Positions 1 to 5,407 of a stretch of 11,923 bases of DNA are shown here, in pieces. Positions within the stretch are counted from its first letter, which is position 1; each line of letters starts with the position of its first letter. The notes beneath the pieces are model-generated. The model had not been told where the DNA came from. It ran no database searches and saw only the letters and a program-made list of their open reading frames with translations. The DNA lies in contig DATJGF010000178.1 of assembly GCA_035495315.1 (NCBI GenBank), positions 1 to 11,923 of the forward strand. Direction: 5' to 3'. Origin of the DNA: DATJGF01 sp035495315. Its GTDB lineage: Bacteria > Verrucomicrobiota > Verrucomicrobiia > Limisphaerales > UBA8199. Position numbers and translations under genes: made by a program.

Positions 1-3
1 GAA

Positions 4-65
4 CTCCTGTAGCGGCGGCCGTGTCGGCTGCAGTCGATCTCCTGTAGCCGCGGGCGCTGACCGCG
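4..65. repeat. Two CTCCTGTAG-headed GC-rich repeat units
   Basis: The nonamer CTCCTGTAG occurs at 4-12 and again at 39-47, a 35-bp spacing. Each copy is followed by a GC-rich stretch; in the second, CGCGG and CCGCG arms could form a small hairpin. Similar CTCCTGTAG plus GC-rich units are, from memory, dispersed between genes in soil Verrucomicrobia. I see no ORF here. Their function is unknown. Confidence 0.5.
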
Positions 66-75
66 ATCTTTTTCA

Positions 76-112
76 TTGGACGTTGAACGTTGAACGTTGG
101 GCGTTGGGCGTT
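76..112 (+). repeat. 7-bp tandem repeat, TTGRRCG, five copies
   Basis: Five consecutive heptamers begin at 76, 83, 90, 97 and 104: TTGGACG once, TTGAACG twice and TTGGGCG twice, with a partial sixth unit (TT). The first three bases and the final CG are invariant and the middle two are purines. The array lies beyond the 3' end of the minus-strand metallothionein-like gene. The same TTG-led seven-base spacing appears in two other intergenic places in this window (see 11145-11165 and 11294-11367). Confidence 0.85.
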
Positions 113-153
113 CTCCCCCCGCTTTCACTCAAACTCTCAACCGACTAACGCTC

Positions 154-522
154 CTACCCGCCTTGATCCAAGGCTTCTTCAGTCCCCAGGCTATCGCGTT
201 CTCCATTCAATTCACCCTGCGGCGCCGGTGCGCCGGAGCGTTGCTCGCCCGGTCGCGGCTCCGCCCGCGTAAGCCTTTGCCCCCGACGTGAGAAGCCTGA
301 TTTCCCGACAGCGAGGCACATGCAGCCGGTGCTTTCGGCACAACCCTGGCAGCAGTAAGTCTCGCCGTCGTGCGTATATCCTTCGCCAGGCCACTCATTC
401 TTGATCATGGCGCAACCGGGGCAGGCAGGTAGCGGGATTGATGTATCTGTCGATGGGTTGGTTGTTCCGATTTTAGCGGTTTCCATTATTGTCCCGCTGC
501 TAGGTTTGATTTTAGTATTCAT
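154..522 (-). CDS. Metallothionein-like cysteine-rich metal-binding protein
   Basis: A 122-residue protein. Residues 34-69 carry seven cysteines (C34, C37, C57, C58, C61, C67, C69) in the pattern C-x2-C-x19-C-C-x2-C-x5-C-x-C, plus H51. The block around YCCQGCAESTGCMC resembles bacterial metallothioneins of the SmtA/PmtA type, which sequester zinc, cadmium or copper in the cytoplasm. The start is well supported: GAGAGGA at 530-536 is a good Shine-Dalgarno seven bases before the ATG. Residues 1-30 are Ser/Thr-rich. Residues 71-122 are a Gly/Arg/Pro-rich tail without cysteines, longer than the compact 50-60-residue metallothioneins, so it may be disordered or a read-through into intergenic DNA. 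The gene lies 100 bp downstream of the ferritin-like gene on the same strand, which fits a shared role in metal handling. The family call is by motif only. Confidence 0.7.
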   Translation of the reverse strand: MNTKIKPSSGTIMETAKIGTTNPSTDTSIPLPACPGCAMIKNEWPGEGYTHDGETYCCQGCAESTGCMCLAVGKSGFSRRGQRLTRAEPRPGEQRSGAPAPQGELNGERDSLGTEEALDQGG

Positions 523-529
523 GGTGTAG

Positions 530-536
530 TCCTCTC
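530..536 (-). promoter_or_regulatory. Shine-Dalgarno of the metallothionein-like gene
   Basis: On the minus strand GAGAGGA sits seven bases before the ATG at 522. It is one of the few clear ribosome binding sites in the window and fixes this start. Confidence 0.65.
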
Positions 537-622
537 TTTTGCGTGAGACGCCGTGCGTTCAGTTCGCCACGCCGCTTTGATTTTCTGCGTGTGGTTATTG
601 GGGTTATTCTTCGAAGGGAGTT

Positions 623-1162
623 TCATACCAGTCGGCCATTCCTTGAGACGGGGTGCTTCTTCGCTTGGCTTGGGCCATTGTTTTTACTTGCAGGCTCTTT
701 TGCGAGAGGCACGTTAATGTCCAGTGCTGCGCTCAAATCAATTTCGTGCTCTTGCTCCTGCACGATGATCGCGCGCAAGGTCTCGCTTAACGCAAATTCA
801 CCCATGGCCTCGGCCTGGCGGATGCGCTCGCGATAACGCCCCACCGTTTCTCGCTCGTTCTCCAGATCCGCGCGCAGCATGGCGACGGGGTCATTTGAAG
901 TTTTAACTGGCTTGGGCGTTACTCCCGGCATGCCGCCCAGATAATCAATCTGCCTGGCAATTTTTATGGCGTGCGCCAATTCCTCCCCGGCGTGCGCTTC
1001 CAGCTCTCGCGCAATGTCTGTGTACGCGGCACCCTTCAACACCTGGCTGTACACCGTGTAGGCAATGATCGCTTGATATTCCCCGGCCAAATCCTCGTTC
1101 AACAAGCGAATCATTTGTTCGCGAGTGACCTTCGATACTGTGGTGATTTGTTGTTTTTTCAT
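623..1162 (-). CDS. Ferritin-like di-iron protein (bacterioferritin-type)
   Basis: A 179-residue four-helix protein of the ferritin-like superfamily, expected to oxidise Fe(II) and store or detoxify iron in the cytoplasm. Visible di-iron ligands are E28 (helix 1, near GEYQA), the E61-x-x-H64 pair in EELAH, a glutamate in ENERE (101-105, helix 3) and the E136-x-x-H139 pair in EQEHE. Two EXXH motifs in separate helices are diagnostic of the fold. The open frame continues upstream to an ATG at 1261, which would add 33 residues, but that stretch is polar, does not resemble the family and has no ribosome site. I chose the ATG at 1162, although its nearest GGAG is a distant 16 bases away. A basic tail (about 155-179) follows the last helix. 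The metallothionein-like gene lies 100 bp downstream. It could equally be called a Dps- or bacterioferritin-related protein; heme-binding status cannot be judged. Confidence 0.85.
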   Translation of the reverse strand: MKKQQITTVSKVTREQMIRLLNEDLAGEYQAIIAYTVYSQVLKGAAYTDIARELEAHAGEELAHAIKIARQIDYLGGMPGVTPKPVKTSNDPVAMLRADLENERETVGRYRERIRQAEAMGEFALSETLRAIIVQEQEHEIDLSAALDINVPLAKEPASKNNGPSQAKKHPVSRNGRLV

Positions 1163-1290
1163 AAAAAAGATGAACTGACTCCGAGATCTCTGGGCCTCTC
1201 TGCGCTCCCAGCGTGACACTGACTTCAATTCGTCGTCATTCAGTATCGTCGTACGAACCATGCTACGCGATCGCCCGGTCGTTAGTTATT

Positions 1291-1311
1291 GGGGGATATC
1301 CCCACCGGTGG
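1291..1311. repeat. Overlapping palindromes GGGGATATCCCC / CCACCGGTGG
   Basis: A perfect 12-bp palindrome (1292-1303) overlaps a perfect 10-bp palindrome (1302-1311) by two bases. They lie between the ferritin start and the transposase remnant, so they could mark an operator for the minus-strand gene or the old edge of inserted DNA. No matching family is recognised. Confidence 0.5.
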
Positions 1312-1360
1312 ATTTAAAGTCAACCGACTGTCCAATGCGGCTTGCAGCACTCGCTCGTGC

Positions 1361-1643
1361 TCCGTCCTGGCGATTGACTGGAGGGACGGGCGCCAAGTGT
1401 TGGGGGCGGAATATGCCAATCGTGAAAGCCAGAGCAGTTGGCGGGACGCTTTAGTGCAATTGAAAAAACACCGGTTGAGCGGGGTTGAGTTGGTGGTCAG
1501 CGACGTCCATCCGGGGCTCAATCAGCAAATCCGGGAGGAGCTGCCCGGAGTGTGCTGGCAGCGTTGTTATGTCTATTTTCTGAGGAACGCCTTGGACTAT
1601 TTGCCGCGCAAGGCCGATGACGACTTGTTTGCAGGAGTTGCGT
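1361..1643 (+). pseudogene. IS256-family transposase remnant, truncated and frameshifted
   Basis: The reading frame from 1364 gives VLAIDWRDGRQVLG, then ANRESQSSW, GVELVVSDVHPGL and WQRCYVYFLRNALDYLPR followed by KADDD. This is the central catalytic-core region of Mutator/IS256-type transposases, in which the SD of the VVSD block is the second acidic residue of the DDE triad. About 90 of the usual ~400 residues remain. The N-terminal part, the rest of the catalytic core and the terminal inverted repeats are missing. Between 1624 and 1629 the frame shifts: LQELR, which should follow DDD in this family, is read in the next frame from 1629. The copy cannot be active. It sits next to other gene fragments, so it probably marks an old insertion and deletion scar. 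Confidence 0.85.
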
Positions 1644-1856
1644 CGAGCCCAACAAGATAAACGAAACCATGAGAACTGGACTTTTAGGCATGACCCCATT
1701 CCGGGATAACCTTCCACGTCCACTTTTAGCATTTTCATCGGCGCTCCTCCGGTTTGGAGATTTGCGATTTCCTCCTCGTTTATCAAAACGTTTGCGACGC
1801 CGAAACTGAGGCGGCAAGCCAATCGTGATCCGGAAGGCTGATGGATCGAATATGGC

Positions 1857-1992
1857 ATGGATGATTACGCATGGGCTGGTCAGGTTAGTGCTCTCCTGGC
1901 CATCGTGGCCGGGATCCTGACCTGCTTTTGGGGATATCGTATTTTGAAGGTCAGCTTGGGGATCATCGGCTTCATTGCCGGTGCCTACGGAG
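1857..1992 (+). pseudogene. N-terminal stub of a DUF4203/TMEM198-like membrane protein
   Basis: From the ATG at 1857 the translation contains ALLAIVAGILTCFWGYRILK followed by VSLGIIGFIAGAYG. This matches the start of DUF4203 domains: a first membrane helix ending in a C-F-x-G-Y-R/K type motif, then a second starting GxxGFxxGA. DUF4203 proteins normally have six to seven helices over about 200 residues. Here the similarity stops after about 45 residues at roughly 1992, and the remaining open frame to 2222 is polar and looks like unrelated sequence. I read it as a 5' fragment cut by a deletion or insertion. No convincing Shine-Dalgarno is seen. The family call comes from the motif order only. 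Confidence 0.5.
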
Positions 1993-2077
1993 ACTGGGAG
2001 ATTGGAGTGTCCTTGGTTCATGCCAGCACTGGACTCGCTCTTACGAAGGCCGAAGTTGAAACTCAGCCGAAGAAGCA

Positions 2078-2091
2078 GGGGGATTTCCCCC
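2078..2091. repeat. GGGGG-ATTT-CCCCC hairpin
   Basis: A five-pair GC stem with a four-base loop lies 38 bases upstream of the YcgL-like ATG. It closely resembles the GGGGGATATCCCC palindrome at 1291-1303 on the far side of the transposase and DUF4203 remnants. It may be a coincidence of GC-rich debris or a relic of a mobile-element border. Confidence 0.4.
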
Positions 2092-2128
2092 AGTTACAAG
2101 GTTCACCAACTTCTTGTATTGTAACAGC

Positions 2129-2344
2129 ATGTGCGCCGATATTTACAGAACCCAAACAGCAAATACGTTCCTGCTCGTGCCACGGGGCGCGGCATTGGAC
2201 ACGGTGCCCGCTGAGATCCTGACTAGACTGGGCCGGGCCGTGTTCTTGAATACCCGAGACGTTAGTGATCCTTTGTTACGGCCTGATGCGTCTGAGATCA
2301 ATTCTGACCTGGCGAGCCGTGGGTTTTCAGTTCGGAAGGCTTAG
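2129..2344 (+). CDS. YcgL-like small protein
   Basis: A small ORF of 71 residues from the ATG at 2129; an in-frame TTG at 2114 would add five. The order of features fits the YcgL domain (PF05166): a start of the type M-C-x-x-I-Y-R-[ST], a short strand TFLLV, a VPAEILTRLG segment corresponding to VPeeLlxxFG, and an end with helix SEINSDLASRG followed by FSV (YcgL: ...ALxEQGYYLQLP). YcgL proteins of gammaproteobacteria are about 90-110 residues; this one stops seven residues after the final helix and lacks the LPPP tail, so it may be trimmed. No Shine-Dalgarno precedes either start. YcgL's biochemical role is not established. The flanking sequence is decayed, so the gene may be a relic; similarity is judged by eye. 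Confidence 0.5.
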   Translation: MCADIYRTQTANTFLLVPRGAALDTVPAEILTRLGRAVFLNTRDVSDPLLRPDASEINSDLASRGFSVRKA

Positions 2345-2966
2345 TGTCAGGGGTGAGCGGGTCTCAGAGCGAGTTGAGCCTGGCCCGCGAGTGCCCTTCG
2401 CGCTTAGCCATGCCGACGGACCTTGCACCCGCTCTTCCGGCAGTTGACTTCGTCGCTTTAAGCATCTACAACACGACTCAGTTAGCACGTTTCGTTTTCG
2501 AGGAAACCCCGATTCCGCCTTCGCCTTGCGCGCCGCCAACTATCTGTCGGCTTTGATACTAATTACGCCGCGATCCTCGGCACCGGCGAAGTCTTGCCGG
2601 CGCTCGAACCGGCGCTGATTGCCTCCAGATCAGGGCCGAGCTTTCCTTCTGCAGTTGCCCGGCAACGTTTACTTTATTTTCGGCTGGATTCGTCGTGTAT
2701 TCATAAGCAGGGGCTCGAGGCTCCCGGCACGGGGGAATAGGGTGCGCCCACAGCGGCACGTTGCCTTTTCAAGCTGGTGTGAGCGGGCATCCTGTCGGTA
2801 ACCGAGCACGTCCCCGCGAGGTAGCCACGGCCGGCTGACGGGCACAAAGCCAAAATCCTGCGCACAATTGGTAAGAACAGACGTTTCGGCTTCCCCGCGC
2901 CGCTTCGGGCTTTCTGAACAGCGGAAACTTGGGTCAGGTTATTCCTGAACCTGCTAAAGTCGGGAT
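2345..2966. other. 622-bp stretch with no recognisable gene
   Basis: No ORF here has a coherent family signature, start site or ribosome site. A plus-strand open frame from about 2553 to 2740 (GTGEVLPALEPAL near its start) and a different frame just before it (NPDSAFALRAANYLSAL at about 2499-2550) look faintly protein-like and could be pieces of one frameshifted old gene. I cannot name it. I see no tRNA, strong terminator or repeat. Confidence 0.5.
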
Positions 2967-3530
2967 ATGCAGCACGAACCGCCCATCAGCGACGCGACGG
3001 TCCCTCATCGAGTTGAGATGAACCTAAGGGAGGTCGGTCAACTCTTCAATACGATGGACCACTCGCCCTTCCACGAGAGAGACCTCGATCATGACGCGGA
3101 AGAATTCATCGTGAGCTGGGTGCGGGAATTTCCGGTAAACGACCCGGTCGTCCTGGTCGTTCATCTCCGTGAGTCTCCATCAGGATCGGAGCCGCAGCCA
3201 CTGATCGAAGAGGCCGTGCATAACTATTTCGAGTATAGGGCCAGGTTAAACCGGCTGGAATTCGGCCGGCTGATGAAAGAAGGTCGGCAGAGCCTGGCGA
3301 TCGGGTTGGTGTTTCTAATGGCCTGTTTGGCGGTGAGCAACGCGCTCACCGGCCAAGCTATAGGCACCTTCCCGAATTTGATACGGGAGAGCCTCACCAT
3401 TGCGGGCTGGGTGGCCATGTGGCGGCCAATGCAGATTTATTTGTACGATTGGTGGCCCCTCCGTCGTCGGGGACGGGTTTACGAGAAGCTGAGCCGGATG
3501 CGTGTGGAGGTCCGCAAAGGAGAGGAATAG
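2967..3530 (+). CDS. Conserved two-helix membrane protein of unknown function
   Basis: A 187-residue protein. Residues 16-70 form a soluble alpha/beta region (VEMNLREVGQLFNTMD, SPFHERDLDHDAEEFI, VVLVVHL), then an acidic helix with a conserved-looking EEAVHNYFEYRA (81-92). Two hydrophobic segments follow at about 109-127 and 142-160, the second running into WRPMQIYLYDWWPLRRR, and the protein ends in a basic helix. The N-terminal part is therefore probably cytoplasmic and tethered by a hairpin of two helices. From memory, proteins with this architecture occur across many bacterial phyla as conserved hypotheticals, but I know no function or name. No clear Shine-Dalgarno precedes the ATG, and an internal Met at residue 18 is an alternative. 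It precedes dodecin by about 250 bp in the same direction. Confidence 0.75.
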   Translation: MQHEPPISDATVPHRVEMNLREVGQLFNTMDHSPFHERDLDHDAEEFIVSWVREFPVNDPVVLVVHLRESPSGSEPQPLIEEAVHNYFEYRARLNRLEFGRLMKEGRQSLAIGLVFLMACLAVSNALTGQAIGTFPNLIRESLTIAGWVAMWRPMQIYLYDWWPLRRRGRVYEKLSRMRVEVRKGEE

Positions 3531-3740
3531 CCAAGCCCCCAGCTTCGGTCGTTGATGTTCGGAATCGTAACGCGTTCCGCATGCGCGGCGCTCGTGCAAA
3601 GCGCAAGGTGTTGGCAACCGGCAGGTGGCAAATTGCATGAACAAGAAGCACGTCCCCATACTGCTCAACGTCATAATCCACTGATTGGCAGGCTGATGAC
3701 AGACGGGAAGCCAGCGGCACATCCCTAGCTGGAAAAAAGC

Positions 3741-3788
3741 ATGAGAAGAAATCCAGGCCCAACCCTCACTTTCCATCCAATCGTATGA
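3741..3788 (+). CDS. Possible 15-codon upstream ORF overlapping dodecin start
   Basis: An ATG at 3741, ten bases after a purine-rich GGAAAAAAG, opens a 15-residue frame (MRRNPGPTLTFHPIV). Its TGA at 3786-3788 overlaps the dodecin ATG at 3785-3787 in an ATGA arrangement. The dodecin start has no Shine-Dalgarno of its own, so reinitiation from this peptide is plausible. An ORF this short can easily arise by chance. Confidence 0.3.
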   Translation: MRRNPGPTLTFHPIV

Positions 3789-3994
3789 AAGACCACGTTT
3801 ATAAACTTGTCGAACTCACCGGCACCTCGACTACCTCCATTGAGGAGGCGGTTGCCAGCGCCATTAAACGGGCGCACAAAACCGTCAAGAACTTGAGCTG
3901 GTTCCAGGTCGTTGAGACGCGAGGCAGTATCAACAAAGGAAAGGTGAACCACTGGCAAGTGACTATAAAAGTCGGCTTCGCCGTGGAAGATTGA
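3785..3994 (+). CDS. Dodecin (flavin-binding protein)
   Basis: A 69-residue protein that covers the whole dodecin family: MKDHVYKLVELTGTST at the N-terminus, helix SIEEAVASAIKRAHKTV, NLSWFQVVETRG, then HWQVTIKVGF and a short ED end. Dodecins form hollow dodecamers that bind flavin dimers, or FMN and CoA in bacterial members, and buffer free flavin or limit flavin-driven photochemistry in the cytoplasm. The flavin-stacking tryptophan (W39 in SWF) and the glutamine of the flavin pocket (Q58 in HWQV) are both present, as is the VVETRG strand. Length is normal. It lies directly upstream of an ATP synthase gamma remnant and the VIT1/CCC1 gene, all on the plus strand. Dodecin is often found among stress genes, which fits this neighbourhood. 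No Shine-Dalgarno is visible (see the small ORF overlapping its start). Confidence 0.95.
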   Translation: MKDHVYKLVELTGTSTTSIEEAVASAIKRAHKTVKNLSWFQVVETRGSINKGKVNHWQVTIKVGFAVED

Positions 3995-4059
3995 GCAGAA
4001 CGAGCACTGGTGTTCCTGTTCCGCTACGAGCCCGGCCTTGCCGAATCAAGGCTTGCACC

Positions 4060-4334
4060 ATGAATGATAAGGCCAGTTTACCACGTATGTTCGACGCGCT
4101 CATCCTCAAAGATCTTTTCATGTCGCTCTTTCGGGCGCGCGCCGAATCCCTCCGCCAAAACGCCAGCCGCCTCGCGGCGATGGCAGTGTGGATCAAAACA
4201 TCGACGAATGGTTGGAGAATCTTCACGGCAGCTTCCACGGTTTGCGCCAGAGGGGCATCGACGAGGAGCTGTTCAACGTCATCTCCGGCTTCGAAGCGCT
4301 AACCGGACCTGGCCGCCACGCTCGACGCTGGTGA
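4060..4334 (+). pseudogene. C-terminal remnant of alternative (N-type) F-ATPase gamma subunit, frameshifted
   Basis: Two frames together rebuild the C-terminal helix of an ATP synthase gamma subunit of the alternative N-ATPase type. The first frame (4060 to about 4182) reads LPRMFDALILKDLFMSLFRA, then RAESLRQNASRLAAM. The second (about 4182 to the TGA at 4332-4334) reads NIDEWLENLHGSFHGLRQRG and IDEELFNVISGFEAL. In intact proteins these are continuous: ...LFVSLYRAFAESLASENASRLAAMQxAxxNIdexL...RQxxIdeEL.divxGfEAL. About 90 of ~290 residues remain, and a small deletion near 4183 breaks the frame. In an intact gamma subunit this C-terminal helix is part of the rotating coiled coil inside the F1 head. 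The upstream part is replaced by the dodecin gene, so it is a relic of a lost operon rather than a sequencing error in a whole gene. The stop ends one base before the ATG of the VIT1 gene. Confidence 0.8.
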
Positions 4335-4335
4335 T

Positions 4336-5022
4336 ATGCAACACATCGAACAACATTTCTCGGGGAGTGATTCCGTCCGCGACGTGGTGATTGGCATGGC
4401 GGATGGGTTGACGGTGCCGTTCGCGTTGGCCGCGGGCATCTCCGGCGCGTTGACCTCCACTCATATTGTCGTTACCGCCGGGTTGGCGGAGATCGCTGCC
4501 GGTTCTATCGCGATGGGCCTGGGCGGTTACCTGGCCGCGAGGAGCGATGCCGAGCACTTCTTCAACGAGCGCCGACGCGAAGAACAAGAGATCGTGGAGA
4601 AAGCGGACGTGGAAAAGCAGGAAATCGTGGACCTCTTCCAACAGTACGGGGTGACGGCAGAGGAATGCGCCCCCATCGTCACCGCGCTCGTACGAAAGCC
4701 CGAGGCGTGGCGCGATTTCATGATGCGCTTCGAATTGGGTTTGGAGGAACCGAACCCCAAACGCGCCGTACGCAGCGCCCTCACTATCGGCACATCGTAC
4801 GTCATTGGCGGACTGGTACCGCTCGCGCCGTACATGCTCATGCATGATTCGGGACAGGCGTTGCGCTTGTCTGCTGCGATAACCTTGCTGGCTCTCGCGG
4901 TATTTGGCTTTGTGAAGGGCCACTTCACCGGCGTTCCCAAGTTCAAGGGCGCATTGCAGACCGCTCTGGTCGGCAGCCTGGCGGCAGGCGCAGCCTACCT
5001 TATCGCCAAATGCATTGCCTGA
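4336..5022 (+). CDS. VIT1/CCC1-family iron/manganese transporter
   Basis: A 228-residue membrane protein of the vacuolar iron transporter family, which exports Fe(II) or Mn(II) in exchange for protons. Helix 1 carries DVVIGMADGLTVPFALAAGI (16-35) with the family aspartate D23; helix 2 carries EIAAGSIAMGLGGYLA (52-67) with M60. A glutamate-rich cytoplasmic helical domain follows (78-98, many E), matching the metal-binding domain between helices 2 and 3. Three further helices lie at about 147-168, 178-196 and 205-226, each flanked by expected Gly/Pro residues (GGLVPLAPY). Five helices and this length are typical. The ATG is one base after the stop of the ATPase remnant and lacks a clear Shine-Dalgarno. 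Together with ferritin and the metallothionein-like protein it suggests a local iron and metal detoxification theme. Whether the substrate is iron or manganese cannot be told. Confidence 0.92.
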   Translation: MQHIEQHFSGSDSVRDVVIGMADGLTVPFALAAGISGALTSTHIVVTAGLAEIAAGSIAMGLGGYLAARSDAEHFFNERRREEQEIVEKADVEKQEIVDLFQQYGVTAEECAPIVTALVRKPEAWRDFMMRFELGLEEPNPKRAVRSALTIGTSYVIGGLVPLAPYMLMHDSGQALRLSAAITLLALAVFGFVKGHFTGVPKFKGALQTALVGSLAAGAAYLIAKCIA

Positions 5023-5407
5023 TCCGTCGGATCGAAGCGTGACCTGCACCGGAGCGCGGACTAATTGTAAGCGATCCTTCCTTGGCTGGGCAGTCATGGT
5101 GGTTGAATATTATCGGGCCTCGTTGAGCGTGCAATAAGCATGGAAAACGAGTGGGAATAATGCAGTTTGCACGGTCCTTGCCCTCATCCTTCCAGCACCA
5201 AAGTCCATCCAAATTCCTCTAACACGCTTCAAAATAAGTGAATAGAGAAGGCGAGCTGGCGTTGGCTCCTCACTAGCTAAAGAGGCCAGGCACACTCGAG
5301 ACAGGCCTGTATGAAGCCTTTGTTCCGTGAGGGTTCGCACCTGCGGATGAATGCGTGATCCCATACGAGCAACTAATTGAATAAATTAAGAAAACGAAAA
5401 ACCGAAT
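5023..5407. other. 385-bp intergenic region before the secreted repeat protein
   Basis: No convincing gene, RNA or strong terminator is seen. A short palindrome (GATCCGTCGGATC, 5021-5033) overlaps the VIT1 stop. The last ~45 bases before the next ATG are AT-rich and lack a Shine-Dalgarno, so this region probably holds the promoter of the secreted protein, but I cannot place -35 and -10 boxes with confidence. Confidence 0.5.

Noticed and set aside
543..836. Plus-strand 97-codon frame at the ferritin locus
   Set aside because: Antisense to the ferritin-like gene and without family similarity.
1518..2021. Minus-strand 167-codon frame across the decayed segment
   Set aside because: Low-complexity basic and Ser-rich translation without a domain; it crosses both the transposase and DUF4203 remnants in antisense.
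1859..2222. Full-length 121-residue protein from 1857
   Set aside because: Only the first ~45 residues look like a family (DUF4203); the rest is polar and unlike any membrane continuation, so it is called a stub.
3315..3776. Minus-strand 153- and 122-codon frames
   Set aside because: They run antisense through the unknown membrane-protein gene and into noncoding sequence, with no coherent motif.
4279..5097. Minus-strand 272-codon frame opposite VIT1
   Set aside because: It overlaps a clear VIT1/CCC1 gene on the other strand, is Arg/Gln/His-rich and has no recognisable motif.
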